Assembly: GCA_902826385.1 (NCBI GenBank) | Contig: CADEEU010000027.1 | Span: 1,949-17,717 of the forward strand | Direction: 5' to 3' | Source of the DNA: an uncultured Acidobacteriota bacterium | GTDB lineage: Bacteria; Acidobacteriota; Blastocatellia; Pyrinomonadales; Pyrinomonadaceae | Length of the DNA stretch: 15,769 nt | Shown: positions 13,342 to 15,769 of the stretch, piece by piece | How positions within the stretch are numbered: the stretch's first letter is position 1 | How the letters are laid out: every line of letters starts with the position of its first letter | Notes under the pieces: generated by a model | Seen by the model: only the letters and a program-made list of their open reading frames with translations | Told to the model about the DNA's origin: nothing | The model's database searches: none | Made by a program: the position numbers and the translations under genes

Positions 13342-14255
13342 TAAGATTTCTGATCTGGACTTAGCTCCGGCTTTTGTCCTACGTAAAAATACCTGTTGCC
13401 AAGCTCGTCCATTCTGGCCCGCGAAGTGAGCCTTGATATCTTCCTTAGAAGCAGAAGGATGATCTTCCGCGGATCGGTGCCGGCTGCGGTAAATGTCGAT
13501 GGGGCTGGCCAAGCCACCTCGCTGCTCCGATATTCAACTTCTTTCAATCCGAATCGCTCAAACAGTGTACGCTGCCCCTTGGTGGTCGCAAGAATAACGT
13601 GGTACGGAGGCATTTGCGTCACACGATTTCCGCGAAGTTTCTTAATAGCCCTAACGAAGCGAAAAAACATATTCGGATTTGCCTCAAGCGGTCCGTGAGC
13701 GACCAAATACCCGCCGTCTTTCAGAAGATCGAGTATCTTAGGAAACTGATTTTCCATGTCGGTAAGATGTTCGATCACGTCGCCAAGGTGAAGGACATCC
13801 ACCTGATCCCCCGCCGGGACGTCAGGCCTTATCACCTTTATACCTTCTTGCCGAAGGTTTTCGGCGAAATCCGGGTTAAAGTCTATACCGAGCACCTTCC
13901 ATCCTAGCTCCCTTGCCTCAATCAGCAATTGCCCGCTGCCGCATCCATAATCGATAAGCGTTTGCGGCTTGACTGATCGTAGGAATCTTCGAACTTCGTC
14001 AAACTTTGTTTTCGCAAAGTCGTCACCGCAGTCTTCGCCTGATTCGACGTAACCGGCATCGTACATTTGGATAAGTGTCGCTTCTTCCGGCATCGGATGA
14101 CAAAAATAGGAAAAGCAAAACCGGCACTGCGGAAAGTCGAAAATCCTGTCGGCATAGGACAATGAAAACCACCCTTCGGTAAGACTTCCTCCGGCACACA
14201 ACGGGCACGCCAAACCGTGCCGCGGCAGATTCTCGCTGCTATGCGTTTCCTTCAT
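13341..14255 (-). CDS. Class I SAM-dependent methyltransferase with N-terminal zinc-ribbon-like region
   Basis: A 304-residue protein. The N-terminus has two Cys pairs, C17-x2-C20 and C44-x2-C47, spaced like a zinc ribbon, followed by MYDAGYVESGED (64-75), an arrangement shared by many methyltransferases of sugar and natural-product loci. SAM-binding motif I is DYGCGSGQ at 102-109, the acidic residue after strand 2 is Asp125 in VLGIDFN, and HLGDVIEHLTD (156-166) is the motif IV/post-motif region. GGYLVAHGPLEANP (181-194) follows. The C-terminal 70 residues include a hydrophobic helix (264-272) flanked by basic residues that may touch the membrane. Substrate is likely a sugar or glycan end. 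The frame extends to a TTG at 14303; the ATG at 14255 is preferred, leaving a 17-base overlap with the GT2 gene. Downstream it shares the A of TAATG with the next gene. Confidence 0.92.
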   Translation of the reverse strand: MKETHSSENLPRHGLACPLCAGGSLTEGWFSLSYADRIFDFPQCRFCFSYFCHPMPEEATLIQMYDAGYVESGEDCGDDFAKTKFDEVRRFLRSVKPQTLIDYGCGSGQLLIEARELGWKVLGIDFNPDFAENLRQEGIKVIRPDVPAGDQVDVLHLGDVIEHLTDMENQFPKILDLLKDGGYLVAHGPLEANPNMFFRFVRAIKKLRGNRVTQMPPYHVILATTKGQRTLFERFGLKEVEYRSSEVAWPAPSTFTAAGTDPRKIILLLLRKISRLTSRARMDELGNRYFYVGQKPELSPDQKS

Positions 14256-15201
14256 AAACTGACATACGGGCCTGTAACCATCCGACAAATGTACCTGAAT
14301 CAATTACCAAAACTAGAAATGAGACGGTCATAAGCACTAGCGGATTAAATAGAGGCCCGAAACCTAGCTCGTGCCGATGGGCGGCAATTCGCCTTGCCGT
14401 TCGCGCCAGCAGCCACAATGGCAAGGCCAAAAGCCACCACCAGCTTTGAAAAACCGCCAGCGCGACGAAAGGCGGCAACAGCAGGTACTTTCGCAAAATG
14501 CCGTAATGCCAATCCCACTGGCGCCCGACCCATACGTTATGTTTTGAGTAGAGCACGAATTTCTGAAACGTGCTGGCGATGTCCGGCCGTAACTGCCATT
14601 GGACCATTGCATTGGGCGCAAAACCAATACGAGCTCCGGTTTTTTCAACCTCTTCCATGAAAATCAAATCTTCGGCCGCCCTCCGATCGGGAAAGCCTCC
14701 AACCGCTTCGCAAACTGCTTTTTTTATCAGACTTGAAGCGATAAACTTTCCTCTTATTCCTGTTGGCGGCAACCCGGGAACATAAGCCAAAGCCGCGCAC
14801 TGCGTAAAAAAGCGGTCGCGCACCGGGCTAAAATTTCCGTAAACAATGTCGTTCCCATCGGACACGGACCAAAGCTGCTCCAGCCAATCGTCCTTTAGCG
14901 TTATCCCTGCGTCAGTAAACGCTATCCAATCGTTTCTGGCTGCGGCGAAGCCAAGGTTTCGGCCACGCCCCGGTGAAGCACCGTCAGTTTTCACCAGATG
15001 GATATCTTGTCGATCGGCCGCAATTCGCTCGATCAACGATACCGTATCGTCGGTTGATCCGCCGTCGACGATAACGATCTCGTTCGGCTTCAAGGTTTGA
15101 CGGTCGATGCTTTCGATCAGCGTCGAGATCGTCGCCGCCTCGTCTCTGACGGGTATGACAATCGTAAGAAAGAGGCCTTCTGAGATATCGATTGAACGCA
15201 T
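14239..15201 (-). CDS. GT2 family glycosyltransferase with C-terminal membrane segments
   Basis: A 320-residue GT-A fold glycosyltransferase. From the chosen ATG, FLTIVIPVRDEAATIS (11-26) begins the nucleotide-binding domain, IVDGGSTDDT (44-53) is the typical second strand, and SPGRGRNLGFAAA (76-88) is the conserved RGxxRNxG region. FTDAG (95-99) holds the DxD-equivalent Asp. EDLIFMEEV (177-185) supplies the likely catalytic acid and QWQLRPD (202-208) the acceptor-side aromatic. Two hydrophobic stretches at about 239-266 and 286-309 anchor the C-terminus in the membrane, suggesting use of a lipid-linked acceptor. The start is uncertain: the frame runs up to a TTG at 15252 that overlaps the previous gene by 8 bases, while the ATG at 15201 gives a normal short N-terminus. 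Neither shows a strong ribosome site. Confidence 0.92.
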   Translation of the reverse strand: MRSIDISEGLFLTIVIPVRDEAATISTLIESIDRQTLKPNEIVIVDGGSTDDTVSLIERIAADRQDIHLVKTDGASPGRGRNLGFAAARNDWIAFTDAGITLKDDWLEQLWSVSDGNDIVYGNFSPVRDRFFTQCAALAYVPGLPPTGIRGKFIASSLIKKAVCEAVGGFPDRRAAEDLIFMEEVEKTGARIGFAPNAMVQWQLRPDIASTFQKFVLYSKHNVWVGRQWDWHYGILRKYLLLPPFVALAVFQSWWWLLALPLWLLARTARRIAAHRHELGFGPLFNPLVLMTVSFLVLVIDSGTFVGWLQARMSVYEGNA

Positions 15202-15244
15202 TTCTTGTTCGAGGCGTAGTTCTTCCGCACACTCAAGCGCGGTG

Positions 15245-15769
15245 TCAGGCAAGTAAATGACTATCGACGCCGCCCGGCATGATAGCCCAAAGATCGTTGT
15301 GGCCGCTTATCTTTAGATCTACCCGCTTCTCAAAGCGCTTTCCCTTTGCTCGATACCACTCGTATCCATGATCGCTGAAGAATTCTTTTACTTCAGTCGG
15401 AGTGTTCAAAAATTTCGCTAAAAGCGGCTCGGAAACCTCTATCATCACGGCCCGCGGCGGAAAGAGTTTAAAGAAGTTCTCCATGCCGCGAAGCGCCATC
15501 ATTTCCGCGCCCTCGATATCCATTTTCAAGACGTCACAACCCGTGATCAGCCCCTGTTCGACCAACCAATCCATCTTTACGCCCTCAACCGTTACTCGTT
15601 TCGCTTCAGCGGCGGTTCCCGCCAAGCCTGATCCTCCGATATTCCCGTTTGTGGATGCAAAAAAATCCAGCGTTTTATTCTCGTCGACAAGGGCGTAGGG
15701 CAACACTTGTACCTGCTCCAGTTTGTTGCGGAGCAGATTCGCTTGTAAACGGGCACGAGTTTCAGGCAA
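15245..15769 (-). CDS. FkbM-family methyltransferase, N-terminus cut by window edge
   Basis: The frame is open to the window edge; the in-frame TTG at 15767-15769 is only the last visible codon, so the true start lies outside. The 174 visible residues include PETRARLQANLLRN, the stretch after motif II of FkbM proteins. Then come LPYALVDENKTLDFF (23-37), VEGVKMDWLVEQG (61-73) and the hallmark DVLKMDIEGAEMMALRG (79-95). APPRAVMIEV-like strand FPPRAVMIEVSEP (103-115) follows. FkbM enzymes are SAM-dependent O-methyltransferases; in glycan loci they usually methylate sugar hydroxyls. The SAM-binding Gly-rich loop is missing only because of truncation. With the methyltransferase at 13341 it makes two candidates for glycan methylation. 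The stop at 15245 is followed by the GT2 gene with either a short overlap or a 43-base gap, depending on that gene's start. Confidence 0.93.
   Translation of the reverse strand: MPETRARLQANLLRNKLEQVQVLPYALVDENKTLDFFASTNGNIGGSGLAGTAAEAKRVTVEGVKMDWLVEQGLITGCDVLKMDIEGAEMMALRGMENFFKLFPPRAVMIEVSEPLLAKFLNTPTEVKEFFSDHGYEWYRAKGKRFEKRVDLKISGHNDLWAIMPGGVDSHLLA

Noticed and set aside
13342..13512. N-terminal extension of the GT4 gene at 12133
   Set aside because: These 57 codons lie inside the methyltransferase gene, read as low-complexity charged sequence, and the TAATG junction gives a natural start at 13341.
1..15769. CRISPR arrays, tRNA genes, insertion sequences, toxin or phage-defence genes
   Set aside because: No regularly spaced repeats, cloverleaf-like sequence, transposase motifs or defence domains were found on either strand by reading.

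Overview
The window is a single-direction polysaccharide biosynthesis locus. Fifteen protein genes and one gene remnant all lie on the minus strand, so transcription runs from high to low coordinates. The genes are packed tightly: several overlap by 1 to 17 bases, and the largest intergenic stretch is about 220 bp. This suggests one long operon with its promoter upstream of the window. Both end genes are cut by the window edge. No tRNA, rRNA, CRISPR array, insertion sequence or plus-strand gene is supported. The gene set fits a Gram-negative bacterium of moderate GC that makes an O-antigen, capsule or exopolysaccharide on undecaprenyl phosphate. The lineage cannot be fixed from sequence alone; an Acidobacteriota-type genome is a weak guess.

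Layout in transcription order. (1) 15769 to 12133: the end of an FkbM-type methyltransferase, a family 2 glycosyltransferase with membrane segments, a SAM methyltransferase with an N-terminal zinc-ribbon-like region, and a GT4 glycosyltransferase. (2) 12107 to 8416: a PLP sugar aminotransferase, a NeuD/PglD-type sugar N-acyltransferase, a GT25 glycosyltransferase and another GT4-like glycosyltransferase. This stretch looks lower in GC than much of its surroundings. (3) 8403 to 8216: a decayed remnant of an NAD-dependent sugar epimerase/dehydratase (extended SDR). (4) 8192 to 3225: a NodU/CmcH-type O-carbamoyltransferase, a polytopic membrane protein (GT-C or polymerase-like) and a glutamine-dependent asparagine synthetase-type amidotransferase. 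(5) 3191 to 1: a short RmlA-type sugar-1-phosphate nucleotidyltransferase, an RmlC-like cupin, a GT4 glycosyltransferase, and the start of a WecA/TagO-type polyprenyl-phosphate sugar-1-phosphate transferase.

How the genes could work together (inference): the WecA-like enzyme starts a lipid-linked oligosaccharide, which the five glycosyltransferases extend. The nucleotidyltransferase, cupin, aminotransferase and acyltransferase supply an activated, N-acylated amino-deoxy sugar. The methyltransferases, carbamoyltransferase and amidotransferase decorate the glycan or its precursors. The membrane protein polymerises or modifies it. Needed partners, such as a sugar-nucleotide 4,6-dehydratase and a flippase, are not visible here.

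The most notable finding is the epimerase remnant. Three conserved SDR segments survive in three different reading frames within about 190 bp, at the edge of the lower-GC block. This points to loss of a sugar-epimerising step, probably by cassette exchange.
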